A stretch of 58,903 nt of DNA from Paulinella micropora (Eukaryota; Cercozoa; Imbricatea; Euglyphida): the NCBI GenBank assembly GCA_009731375.1, contig BJOX01000006.1, positions 900,180 through 959,082 of the forward strand. The letters run 5' to 3'. Numbering within the stretch: the stretch's first letter is position 1; the number at the start of each line of letters is the position of its first letter. The notes beneath the pieces were generated by a model, which did not search any database, was not told the origin of the DNA, and saw only the letters and a list, made by a program, of their open reading frames with translations. The position numbers and the translations under genes are program-made. This document shows positions 36,201 to 43,714 of the stretch, piece by piece.

Positions 36201-36594
36201 TACCCAGTTATTGAGTTATATGTGAGATAACATTCATTGCAATTGGTGCTGTAATGACTACATCCGTTAATTTATCTAGTTCAAAGTCGCTTATATAACT
36301 TGAATTTAATGTAGCAAATGAAGTGTTACCCAACCCGTCCGTTTTTAATACTTGATTAGCCGTGCCGTCCGCTATTGGTAAATCGTATTCGTTATTAATT
36401 GACACATAACCAGTATCAGATATCAACAAAGAGGAGTTATTATTTCGCGACGATATTGTTATGTTATCCGTTTTTGCTTGTATTGAGTTTGCTTCAATAT
36501 GATCGCCATATAATACTCCATCAACTTCTAAATCCTCGTCTATTATCACAGAGCCGTAATAGTGATATGCCCACGGATTTCCTAAATGGTTCAT
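33253..36594 (-). CDS. Second fibre gene with S74 domain (copy 2), broken frames
   Basis: Minus-strand paralogue of the 19.7-kb fibre. The N-terminal anchor (first ~100 residues, Asn-His-Leu-Gly-Asn-Pro-Trp-Ala) is unrelated to copy 1. The shaft from about 36155 to 34850 is nearly identical to copy 1. After that come new Ala-Ser-Gly-Leu-Ile-Thr-Ala-Asn-Ala-Gly-Ile repeats (33755-33900) and a distinct S74 start, Ser-Asp-Arg-Arg-Lys-Asn-Glu-Asp (near 33405), which runs into the gap. The frame breaks near 36200 (two small deletions) and near 34815; by comparison with copy 1 at least two are losses of one A from an A-run. Either a recent pseudogene or an intact gene with sequencing errors. Its start shares a divergent promoter with the 36641 gene. 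Confidence 0.8.
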
Positions 36595-36640
36595 ATTTTA
36601 ATTCTATTATTTATATTGTAGAATATATAGTTAAAAAAAT
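36595..36640. promoter_or_regulatory. Divergent promoter between fibre 2 and 209-residue gene
   Basis: A 46-bp all-A/T spacer with TATATT and TATATAG elements between two divergent ATG codons. Confidence 0.45.
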
Positions 36641-37270
36641 ATGAATATATTCGGCCGATCGCAAGAACAGCAGTCAATAGATACGAAAACTATCGCAATC
36701 ACTGCTACCCCGACATTAACAAGAAACATTCAAAATGCGTATGTTGGTCTTGATCTTAGGTCGTGGATGGAAAGTTCCACATTCACCACACTTTGCACGG
36801 GCGGTTATGGTAGTAAAACAATATCTAATTTAGGATATGGTTATTTCATTAAAGTTGCTTTTCGCGGGTCTTTGAATTTGCCCGCCCCGTCTGGAATAGG
36901 AACCTTTCAGTTTTGGTTTCATAAAACGGACGGAACCAATGTTGATGACTTTTACAGCGAAGTGCTAAATTATACAACCGCCATTGAGTATAAGTCTTTT
37001 GATTGTGTATGGCTAATTCAAAGATACGGAGTCCAAATGAAAATGATATGGTTAATGACTTGTCCAAATCCCGCGGATACCACCAATAATACAACAATAC
37101 GAATTTCTGGAAATACGACTAATGAGGTTTTATTAACATATGCGACAGATGCTCCAATAACATTGGAAGTATATTATAAAACGGCATCTGCGGATTATGT
37201 ATCTTTTAAACCATCATATTTTAATATTGATGTGATGAGAGACATAGCACTAACTGCGACTTACACATGA
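36641..37270 (+). CDS. Unknown beta-rich protein
   Basis: 209 residues, intact; no membrane span or enzyme motif. Strands rich in Thr, Tyr and Phe, with a Gly-Tyr-Gly-Tyr-Phe segment (about 65-69), suggest a compact virion protein. It is transcribed away from the fibre gene and converges on the 37399 gene. Its last codons are duplicated 138 bases downstream, so the present stop lies in the first of two tandem copies. Family not recognised. Confidence 0.55.
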   Translation: MNIFGRSQEQQSIDTKTIAITATPTLTRNIQNAYVGLDLRSWMESSTFTTLCTGGYGSKTISNLGYGYFIKVAFRGSLNLPAPSGIGTFQFWFHKTDGTNVDDFYSEVLNYTTAIEYKSFDCVWLIQRYGVQMKMIWLMTCPNPADTTNNTTIRISGNTTNEVLLTYATDAPITLEVYYKTASADYVSFKPSYFNIDVMRDIALTATYT

Positions 37271-37508
37271 AACCTGTCATACATATCTTTTAGTGTCGTG
37301 AGTTTGCCCTCGTGTTGAGATAAAACATCGCGGAAAAATGTCTTATAATCTAACTTACCATATTTAAGAATAATGCACGACGTAGCACTTACGGCGTCTT
37401 ACACATGAAACCTGTCATACATATCTTTTAGTGTCGTGAGTTTGCCCTCGTGTTGAGATAAAACATCGCGGAAAAACGTCTTATAATCTAACTTACCATA
37501 TTTAAGAG
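37261..37508. repeat. Tandem duplication of a convergent gene junction
   Basis: 37261-37370 is repeated at 37399-37508 with two or three differences, an offset of 138 bases. Each copy has the last codons of the plus-strand gene and the last codons of the minus-strand gene overlapping each other. The left copy is now non-coding for the minus gene. Confidence 0.9.
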
Positions 37509-38094
37509 TGGGGCGTTGGTCTGGTGGTATGTGTGCGTATCTACTCTCGTGCCATTTCTTCATATCCTCCTGTAATATGGTGCGGTCTTCCACTTTCATA
37601 TACAAGAAATTAAACGGGTCTTTTGATACTTTCAAATGTGCCGTTATTATTTCGTAGCAACTATACCCGCTCTCGGGCGGATTCCGCTTTGCTTTAATTG
37701 GCGTTTTCTTTTCCTTTGGTGGTGTGGGTTCCTCTTTCGTTTCTAAAACTGGTAATTCTTTTTTCGCCAGTTCTTCTCCTACGTTGGTCTTGATTTCGGT
37801 GATACCAGTCTCCTTCAAATCACTTTCTTTAAAAGGCGTAAATTCTTCTGTCATTTCTGGTTCTTCGTCAAAGAATTTTTTCATCGTATCGGAAGAAGGC
37901 AATACAACTTCAACATTACCGTCTACGGCGGTAGCATCCGCTGTATCACCTTCTGGTGTTTGTTCGGGTCGGTATTTTTCATAAAATGCGACGATATCAG
38001 TTTTAAGCGATTTGCTTGTTGGCAGTTTTATATCGCTACTTAAATGAGTCCATTTTTCTATTTGGCTCAGATAATCTTTTTTAGTTGATGACAT
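37399..38094 (-). CDS. Unknown protein, paralogue of 31.4-kb gene
   Basis: 231 residues from the ATG at 38094, chosen over a longer upstream frame because it aligns with the paralogue's start and follows a TATATAA leader. The N-terminal 45 residues and a Leu-Lys-Glu-Thr-Gly-Ile-Thr-Glu-Ile motif are shared with 31440-31913. Instead of a Cys cluster it has a 95-residue C-terminal module (Gly-Tyr-Ser-Cys-Tyr-Glu ... Tyr-Lys-Thr-Phe-Phe). Function unknown. Confidence 0.65.
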   Translation of the reverse strand: MSSTKKDYLSQIEKWTHLSSDIKLPTSKSLKTDIVAFYEKYRPEQTPEGDTADATAVDGNVEVVLPSSDTMKKFFDEEPEMTEEFTPFKESDLKETGITEIKTNVGEELAKKELPVLETKEEPTPPKEKKTPIKAKRNPPESGYSCYEIITAHLKVSKDPFNFLYMKVEDRTILQEDMKKWHESRYAHIPPDQRPTLKYGKLDYKTFFRDVLSQHEGKLTTLKDMYDRFHV

Positions 38095-38135
38095 GTTATA
38101 TATAAGCACAACAAAAAAAATCCGTTTTATATTAT

Positions 38136-40009
38136 TTATTTCCAATATTGAAATTCTTTACTATACTCATCTCCTTCTTCATCAACTCCTGAACCAAAAT
38201 CAAAATCAAATGTGTCGTCCTTTATGTATTCCCTTATGCTATCTCTGATTGATTGTATATTAATAGAAAACCTGTATTTTCTGTTGTTTTTACCTCCAGA
38301 TTGTTTTGGTTTATCAACCCCCACATGTTTGAGTTGAGTATAGAAAGCGCCTTTATGATACGTAATTCCACTATCTGAACACCATGATTTATATTTATCA
38401 CACAGATATTGTGCATCCATCTTAATTTCTCTATTTTCAACTTTTTCAAATTTTGCTTCAATAAATTCAATCATGAATTTAATACCCTTTGGAAGATTGT
38501 GCATTTTTTGTTCGGTCTTGTATTGAGTTTTATACGCGGTCATAACATTAATCTTCTCATACTTTCTTATAGCAAAATATTCAAAGGCACATCTCATGAA
38601 ATCATCATTACTTATTTCGTCAAATATTGGTTTAAAATAATCCTTATCATCAGCATGTGCTCCACTTAATCTATGTAAGGAATATCGTCTATCACTGCCT
38701 TCTATGTATAGTGTGTTTTCGTTGTTAGTATAAAACCAATATCTGGAGAAATGTTTCACTTTGTATTGCTTACTCCCCTTAGGTTCCACTATCTCATCTT
38801 TTTGGTCTATTTGACTTTTAAGACGATCGCTATTTGTAAAGGCTCCTCCTTTCTCTGGGAGTTCTTCAAACACTTTCAATATTTTATTGGAATACGCTAC
38901 GTTAAACTTTTCCATGTAGCGATTAAAATCTTTAATAACTACATGATTTTGTGTTCCAAGAAGTCGCTCCATAAACTTTGACAACAACCCTTTACCAGTC
39001 CCCTGAACGGAATAGAATAAATGGCCTATACCGCGGTTCTTATTTGGCATTTGAATCATGTCCGCTACGTGGTCTAAGAAGTTATTGTATTCCCCTTCGC
39101 CTTCAGTAAAGAAGTCTGTTTTCAAATGTTTATACAAATTGCTTTCCTCAAAGTTGTATTTTGTTGAAACACTATCAAATGGTACATTATCTAACGGGAA
39201 GCCCATAAATAAGTTCAATTTATTTGAATACTTATTCGGCACACCCACTCGTTTTAGATACGGGTAAAACATAAAATCATCATACCGTTTTACATTCCGT
39301 TTAAATATCTGATTATGGACGAAATCATTTCCAAATTGAGTGTATAACCACTGTTTCGCGCTTGGTAATTTCTTCGTTTCTTTACATTCACTGAGATCTT
39401 TTATGTATTCGGGGTTGATCACAAAACATTCATAATCTAATGAAGATTTCATTGTTCCCACATCAACCTGCGGTCCTTTCTCCCGTTTCTTCGTCAATAT
39501 CAAGGTTCAATGTCATTGCGCATTGTCCACCACCTCTAGTCACGATATTTATAGATTTATTCGTTAGTGTATTAATAGCCTTGTCTCTATTTTTCACATA
39601 CGATTTCAAATACTTACACTCAAAATTAAGCTTTTGGCATAAATGTAGCAGAATAACGGGGTGCGCATTAACCATATCAATGTCCACATAATAATCATGT
39701 GCTATGGTGTTCCGTATTTTTCTTGGAATGTTCTGAAGTGATAATGACCCAACGACGCAAAATCTACCTTTACCATCATTTTGTCTATAAGTGACAGCTA
39801 TCTTGTCATTGAGAGAATTTTGAAGATACTTCTTTAATAGAGTAAAAGGGTCGACTTCATCATATCGTTCCTTCCATACCAATTGTTTTTTTGATATTTT
39901 CAAAATTATTGACTATATAAGATAGCTTATTTGAATTAAACCGTTCTTCCTTTGTCAAGAATTTCGTGTCCAAGGCATTCTTAACATCGATGTTCATATT
40001 TTTTTGCAT
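38136..40009 (-). CDS. TVpol-like domain plus superfamily 3 helicase, frame breaks
   Basis: One gene in three phases. From the ATG at 40009, about 35 codons lead to a run of seven A near 39895, where the phase changes. A segment with Tyr-Val-Asp-Ile-Asp-Met-Val-Asn-Ala-His-Pro (about 39670-39700) resembles motif A of the transposon-viral polymerase family (TVpol). The phase changes again near 39480, entering a 455-codon SF3 helicase: Walker A Gln-Gly-Thr-Gly-Lys-Gly (residues 167-172), Walker B Phe-Glu-Glu, and a C motif with Tyr-Thr-Asn-Asn-Glu-Asn and Asp-Arg-Arg. The total is about 620 residues, shorter than typical TVpol-S3H proteins, so part of the polymerase palm may be deleted. Role: replication initiation and unwinding. 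Confidence 0.75.
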
Positions 40010-40137
40010 TTATTATTTTTTTTGTTGAGTAATAATTCGCGTGTCCTTATGGATACTATATATAAGTAAATATTTTATCCTTAACATAAAATTAAAATCA
40101 TTAAGAAAAATTAAATAAAAAAATATATCTTTTTGCT
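40010..40137 (-). promoter_or_regulatory. TATA-containing upstream region
   Basis: Intergenic A/T-rich DNA with TTATATATAG on the minus strand at about 40055-40066, 45 bases or so upstream of the TVpol-helicase start. Confidence 0.45.
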
Positions 40138-41310
40138 TTACATATTTATCAATTTTGGTGTTTTTACTTTCTTAATAAATGTATAGTTCTCGCCTTTTGG
40201 ATTAGAATTTGTTATAACACGCAACATTAGTATGTAATATTCTTTTGGTATGACTTGGTTATTCGCACTATCTTTTAACACTGTTAGTTGATATCTGCCA
40301 TATCTATTATTTCTCCACATCGGGTTGTATGTGCCTTTTATATTATCACTTATCTCCTTTGCTATTTTAGTGCTACATTCGTGGTTTCCGTCTGGGATAT
40401 GAAATATGTAATGTCCTTTATCATTAATATTTATAAATTTCGCAATAATTACTTTAAACTCCGCGCTCCATTTGCTTGCTTCATAATTTTTATAACTATT
40501 TTCAATTGCTTCTCTTTTTTTAAGTTCTGCTTCTCTTGTCTTAGTTTCTTCCATATATTCGTCTAGTTTTAATAATCGGCCCCACTCGTTTAGAAAACTA
40601 TTGACTTGATTTATTTTTGCTTTTACAGTGTCTTGTTCAAGTTCCATCTTAATGGTTTTAATTTCTGTCTTTATGTCGTTTATTCTGGTGGTTTTACTAT
40701 TATTGGTAATGATATGAGTTTTTCCCTCGCCTTTCATTATCTTTGATTCCTTTTTGATCGCTTCACGTGGTGGCTTTTTATCATCACTCCCTCCATATAT
40801 AATTCTTTCAAGATCTAGATATCTAAGTTCTAAAATCCTTATTTTACACCTATATTTATTGCACATTTCTGTATCATATCCAAACATGGTCCCATGTTCT
40901 TTTTTTAGAAGATCAATCTTAGTTTTAATTTCTGGTAGTTCCATTTTGTAATAACATGAATAATGTGCCGATCGTAAACCGTGTACCCCTTCTACGATCA
41001 CATTTTGACATATCACGCATTGTCGCCTCTCCATATATTCCAACGGTTCTTCACTTTCGCCATTTCTAACTTTATAGAAATGATTGTAAGAACACGCCGC
41101 ACCCACATAGATTACATAATGGTCCCAGTAATATGGATAAGCCCTTGTAATTTGTTTATTACATAAACATCTGTTTATGTTGTTTAAGTTATCAAACCTC
41201 TCGCACATTTCAATGTCTGCTGGTTTCCATAATCCTTTGTCAGGCTGTATTTTGGATAATGTTTGTACTATCCGTGCATCGGCCGTTGTCTTCGCCATTT
41301 GTTTCAACAT
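40138..41310 (-). CDS. Unknown protein with Cys/His motifs and coiled coil
   Basis: 390 residues from Met at 41310 (a longer frame begins at 41355 with a hydrophobic run that is probably leader). The N-terminal half has Cys-Leu-Cys, then Cys-x2-Cys ... His-x3-Cys (around residues 100-120), a possible zinc-binding site. The centre is a charged coiled coil (about 195-290) and the C-terminal 100 residues look globular. It lies upstream of and parallel to the TVpol-helicase. I do not recognise a family; a DNA-binding or replication-associated protein is a guess. Confidence 0.6.
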   Translation of the reverse strand: MLKQMAKTTADARIVQTLSKIQPDKGLWKPADIEMCERFDNLNNINRCLCNKQITRAYPYYWDHYVIYVGAACSYNHFYKVRNGESEEPLEYMERRQCVICQNVIVEGVHGLRSAHYSCYYKMELPEIKTKIDLLKKEHGTMFGYDTEMCNKYRCKIRILELRYLDLERIIYGGSDDKKPPREAIKKESKIMKGEGKTHIITNNSKTTRINDIKTEIKTIKMELEQDTVKAKINQVNSFLNEWGRLLKLDEYMEETKTREAELKKREAIENSYKNYEASKWSAEFKVIIAKFININDKGHYIFHIPDGNHECSTKIAKEISDNIKGTYNPMWRNNRYGRYQLTVLKDSANNQVIPKEYYILMLRVITNSNPKGENYTFIKKVKTPKLINM

Positions 41311-41524
41311 TTGTCTTATGTATTGTATATATAAGATTATTATTATCTTTAACATGTTTTCTTTTTGTTTTTTTCTTTAATAAAATATCTTCCCGATTTT
41401 CATTATAATATCGTTTGCTCGCATCACGATACACTTGGGGCTTACTCTTCGCATATTTCCTCGCGGATTTTCTATGGGCTTCCTTTCGCTCTTCTTCAGT
41501 GAGATATTTTCTTGGCGGTGCCAT
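41240..41524 (-). CDS. Small basic protein, YxTxEE family (copy 1)
   Basis: 94 residues; the last 24 overlap the start of the next gene. The N-terminal 55 residues (Lys-Tyr-Leu-Thr-Glu-Glu-Glu-Arg-Lys-Glu-Ala ... Arg-Tyr-Tyr-Asn-Glu-Asn) match the gene at 43397-43618 in the pattern Tyr-x-Thr-x-Glu-Glu, basic helix, Tyr-Tyr-x-x-Asn. Such short Lys/Arg-rich helical proteins are common in related viruses; DNA binding is likely by charge only. The C-terminal part looks unlike the paralogue and may not be under selection. Confidence 0.6.
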   Translation of the reverse strand: MAPPRKYLTEEERKEAHRKSARKYAKSKPQVYRDASKRYYNENREDILLKKKTKRKHVKDNNNLIYTIHKTNVETNGEDNGRCTDSTNIIQNTA

Positions 41525-42338
41525 TTGGTCTTATGTATTATATTATATTAATTAATTATTTTAAATCAAAATTAAACACTTTTTCGGACACGGCTGAAGT
41601 CAGTCGGTTATGGCCCTAATATGGTCCTTCATGAAGACCTTCTAATTTTTTCGGACCCCATCAAAAAAAAATAAGGACCAAAACAAGGACGACTTATAAG
41701 AAGATTTCCAATGAAATTCTATTTACTATTTACTTTATTATTTTACTTACTTATTTTGAATGAATTTTAAAGAAAATATAAATAAATAAAGATATAATAT
41801 AGAGAGAATTATTAAATAAAACGACTTCCTGCCCTTCCTTAAAAAAGTCCTTAAAACTTAAATTTTTTGACGGGCCAATTGAATTTTTTTTAAAATATAT
41901 AAAATAACTTTTTGTCCGGTCAAACAATTGGAAAAAAAAAGAAGTACTTTTTTTCGGACACCTTTTAAGCATCATTTATTTATAAAAACTCTTACTATTA
42001 ATTTCAAAGAACTTAGAACTTATTTCTGATTTAAAAGGACTTTTTTACTCAAATTAATAATAAGACTTATTACAAATAAAATAACACTCCTATTAAAAGA
42101 AGACTAAAAATAAAAAAGTGATCAGATCCAAAAAAAGTTATCTTTTTTTTTTAGTTTTTTCAAAAAAAATTTAGATTTTTTCAAACTTTTTTGGAAAAAA
42201 ATAAACATTTCAAAAAAAATTAAGGACTTTAAAAAAAAAGAAGGACACTTTATAAGAGTTATTTCATTATATCTAGCCTTGCTACCTCACATTCTTTACA
42301 ACTCTTAATAGTGCTCCCCCCCAGTAGATGATAACCCA
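41525..42338. other. Non-coding AT-rich region between divergent gene groups
   Basis: About 800 bases with many A- and T-runs and recurring TTTTTCGGAC (41580, 41646, 41947) and AAGGAC (42034, 42223, 42242) words. Genes on the left run left and genes on the right run right from here, so it is a candidate replication or control region. No frame longer than about 70 codons looks real. Confidence 0.5.
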
Positions 42339-42443
42339 GAACTCGTCGAGAATTTTTGCAAATTCTCGCCTTCGTCTGGGTTGTCGCACCAACTCCTATA
42401 ATACAAACAACCAAATAGCCTTCTAAAGCACACTACAAGAAAA
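42339..42443 (+). repeat. 105-bp repeat, right copy
   Basis: Same orientation as the copy at 15932-16036, with the same internal 9-bp hairpin. It is separated from it by 26.4 kb, a plausible PLV genome length. It lies 57 bases upstream of the zinc-finger protein start. Confidence 0.9.
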
Positions 42444-42499
42444 CATATGTCATACTTTTATTTATTATTTAAAAGAAAAAAAAAATGACATAATATAGA

Positions 42500-42958
42500 A
42501 TGAGTGAGAGAACAATCAGAAAAGTTTCAAAAGGTGGAGTATGTATTAAGAAGAATAAAATTGATGTTAGATGGAGGGAAAATGGCGAACAAAAAAGAAA
42601 AGTATTTTACATAGGAAAAAATAAAACGAAGGAAGAAGTAGAAAAGCAAGCAAGTGAGTTTTACGAAAAGGAAGTATTATCAAAATACGAAGAAGATAAT
42701 AAAAATACAGATTACAAACAATTATCAAAGCAAAAGAAGTCAGAATGGAGAAAAGAAAAAATTAAAGAAAAATATACATGTGTCTGTGGAAAGACGATAG
42801 GAATATACGGCAAATACACACACGAAAAAACGCAGTTTCATAGAGACTTCTTTGCGGAGAAAGAAGAGATTATGTTAGGCGGTCGTAAAGTAATTCGTAT
42901 AGCATATAGAAACGACGACATAGAAAGATATTACGAAAATAAAAAAACAAATAATTAA
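42500..42958 (+). CDS. Zinc-finger DNA-binding protein
   Basis: 152 residues. The N-terminal 60 (Val-Arg-Trp-Arg-Glu-Asn-Gly ... Tyr-Ile-Gly-Lys) look like a three-strand AP2- or integrase-arm-like DNA-binding fold. The C-terminal part has Cys-Val-Cys-Gly ... His-x4-Thr-x3-His (about 93-114), a single zinc-finger-like Cys2His2 site. Start of a plus-strand group with HIRAN, a basic protein and polB. Possible regulator or replication accessory protein; the folds are inferred from pattern only. Confidence 0.65.
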   Translation: MSERTIRKVSKGGVCIKKNKIDVRWRENGEQKRKVFYIGKNKTKEEVEKQASEFYEKEVLSKYEEDNKNTDYKQLSKQKKSEWRKEKIKEKYTCVCGKTIGIYGKYTHEKTQFHRDFFAEKEEIMLGGRKVIRIAYRNDDIERYYENKKTNN

Positions 42959-42994
42959 TTTTATTTTAAACAAATATTGTTTATGTATATATAA

Positions 42995-43015
42995 CAAAGA
43001 TTTTCAAAATCTTTG
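42995..43015. terminator. Hairpin after zinc-finger gene
   Basis: A 10-bp perfect stem with a 1-base loop, 37 bases past the stop at 42958. Its stem sequence is almost the same as that of the hairpin at 25093-25114. Confidence 0.55.
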
Positions 43016-43031
43016 AGCAAACAGATTTTGT

Positions 43032-43052
43032 GAAACTTTTTCTAAAAGTTTC
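43032..43052. terminator. Second hairpin before HIRAN gene
   Basis: A 9-bp perfect stem (GAAACTTTT with AAAAGTTTC) and a 3-base loop, ending seven bases before the ATG at 43059. Because it is so close to the start it may act as a leader element and not only as a transcript end. Confidence 0.5.
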
Positions 43053-43058
43053 TATAAT

Positions 43059-43337
43059 ATGATAACGACGAGAGTTGTGGGTGTTTCATTTGAAGGGCGA
43101 CAGGATAATATTGTTTATCTCCGAAAAAGTAATGAAAAAGTTTTTATTCAACACGAGTCAGAAAACAAATTTGATAAAAATGCGATAAAGGTTGAAACAG
43201 AAAGCGGAAAGCAACTCGGTTGTATCAGCAAGCACTTAGCAGAAACTCTAAAGATTAAAGGAAGGAAACAAGTATATTATTCAATCTATGGAGGAGGGAC
43301 AGGAAAACATTATGGAATTGAAATTACTATCCCTTGA
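43059..43337 (+). CDS. Stand-alone HIRAN-domain protein
   Basis: 92 residues made of one HIRAN domain: Val-Val-Gly-Val-Ser-Phe-Glu-Gly-Arg-Gln (6-15), the Glu-Asn-Lys-Phe-Asp-Lys-Asn-Ala-Ile-Lys-Val motif (35-45) and the Leu-Gly-Cys-Ile strand (52-56). In HLTF-type remodellers and in bacterial and phage proteins this fold binds single-stranded 3' DNA ends and helps process stalled forks. A lone HIRAN between a zinc-finger gene and polB suggests a role in replication or repair of the viral genome. Frame intact. Confidence 0.85.
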   Translation: MITTRVVGVSFEGRQDNIVYLRKSNEKVFIQHESENKFDKNAIKVETESGKQLGCISKHLAETLKIKGRKQVYYSIYGGGTGKHYGIEITIP

Positions 43338-43396
43338 TACAAACAAACAATATTTAATATATATTAAAGATTATTTTTTATTATATATACACAAAG

Positions 43397-43618
43397 ATGG
43401 GTAGAAAACCAATATACAAAACACCAGAAGAGAAAAAGGAAGCCTTACGGAGAAAGGCGAGAGAGTTTATAAAAAAAGATCCAGAAAGACACAGGCAGAA
43501 GTCGATGGAATACTACAACCAAAATAAAGCAATAATAGCGGAAAGGAGAAAGAAAAAAAGAGATGAAGTGAAGCAAGCGTTACTTAAGTTGAAAAGAATG
43601 GAGGAGGCACTAAAATGA
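43397..43618 (+). CDS. Small basic protein, YxTxEE family (copy 2)
   Basis: 73 residues, about one third Lys/Arg, predicted fully helical. Paralogue of 41240-41524 by the Tyr-Lys-Thr-Pro-Glu-Glu-Lys-Lys-Glu-Ala start and the Tyr-Tyr-Asn-Gln-Asn motif. It has a clear poly-T plus TATATATA leader (43365-43396). A stem-loop (43619-43642) follows its stop. Confidence 0.65.
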   Translation: MGRKPIYKTPEEKKEALRRKAREFIKKDPERHRQKSMEYYNQNKAIIAERRKKKRDEVKQALLKLKRMEEALK

Positions 43619-43714
43619 ATTTCTATTTAAATATAAGAAATTATTATATATATTTATAACAGATAATTTATTATTATTTTTTATAATTTTTATATCTGTA
43701 TTGATATAAAAAGT

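Noticed and set aside
41751-41975. 74-codon minus-strand frame in the AT-rich region
   Set aside because: Phe/Lys/Ile low-complexity composition expected from A- and T-runs; no start context or similarity.
15932-42443. 105-bp repeats as LTRs of a retrotransposon
   Set aside because: No reverse transcriptase, RNase H, gag or primer-binding site lies between them; the genes are those of a DNA virus.
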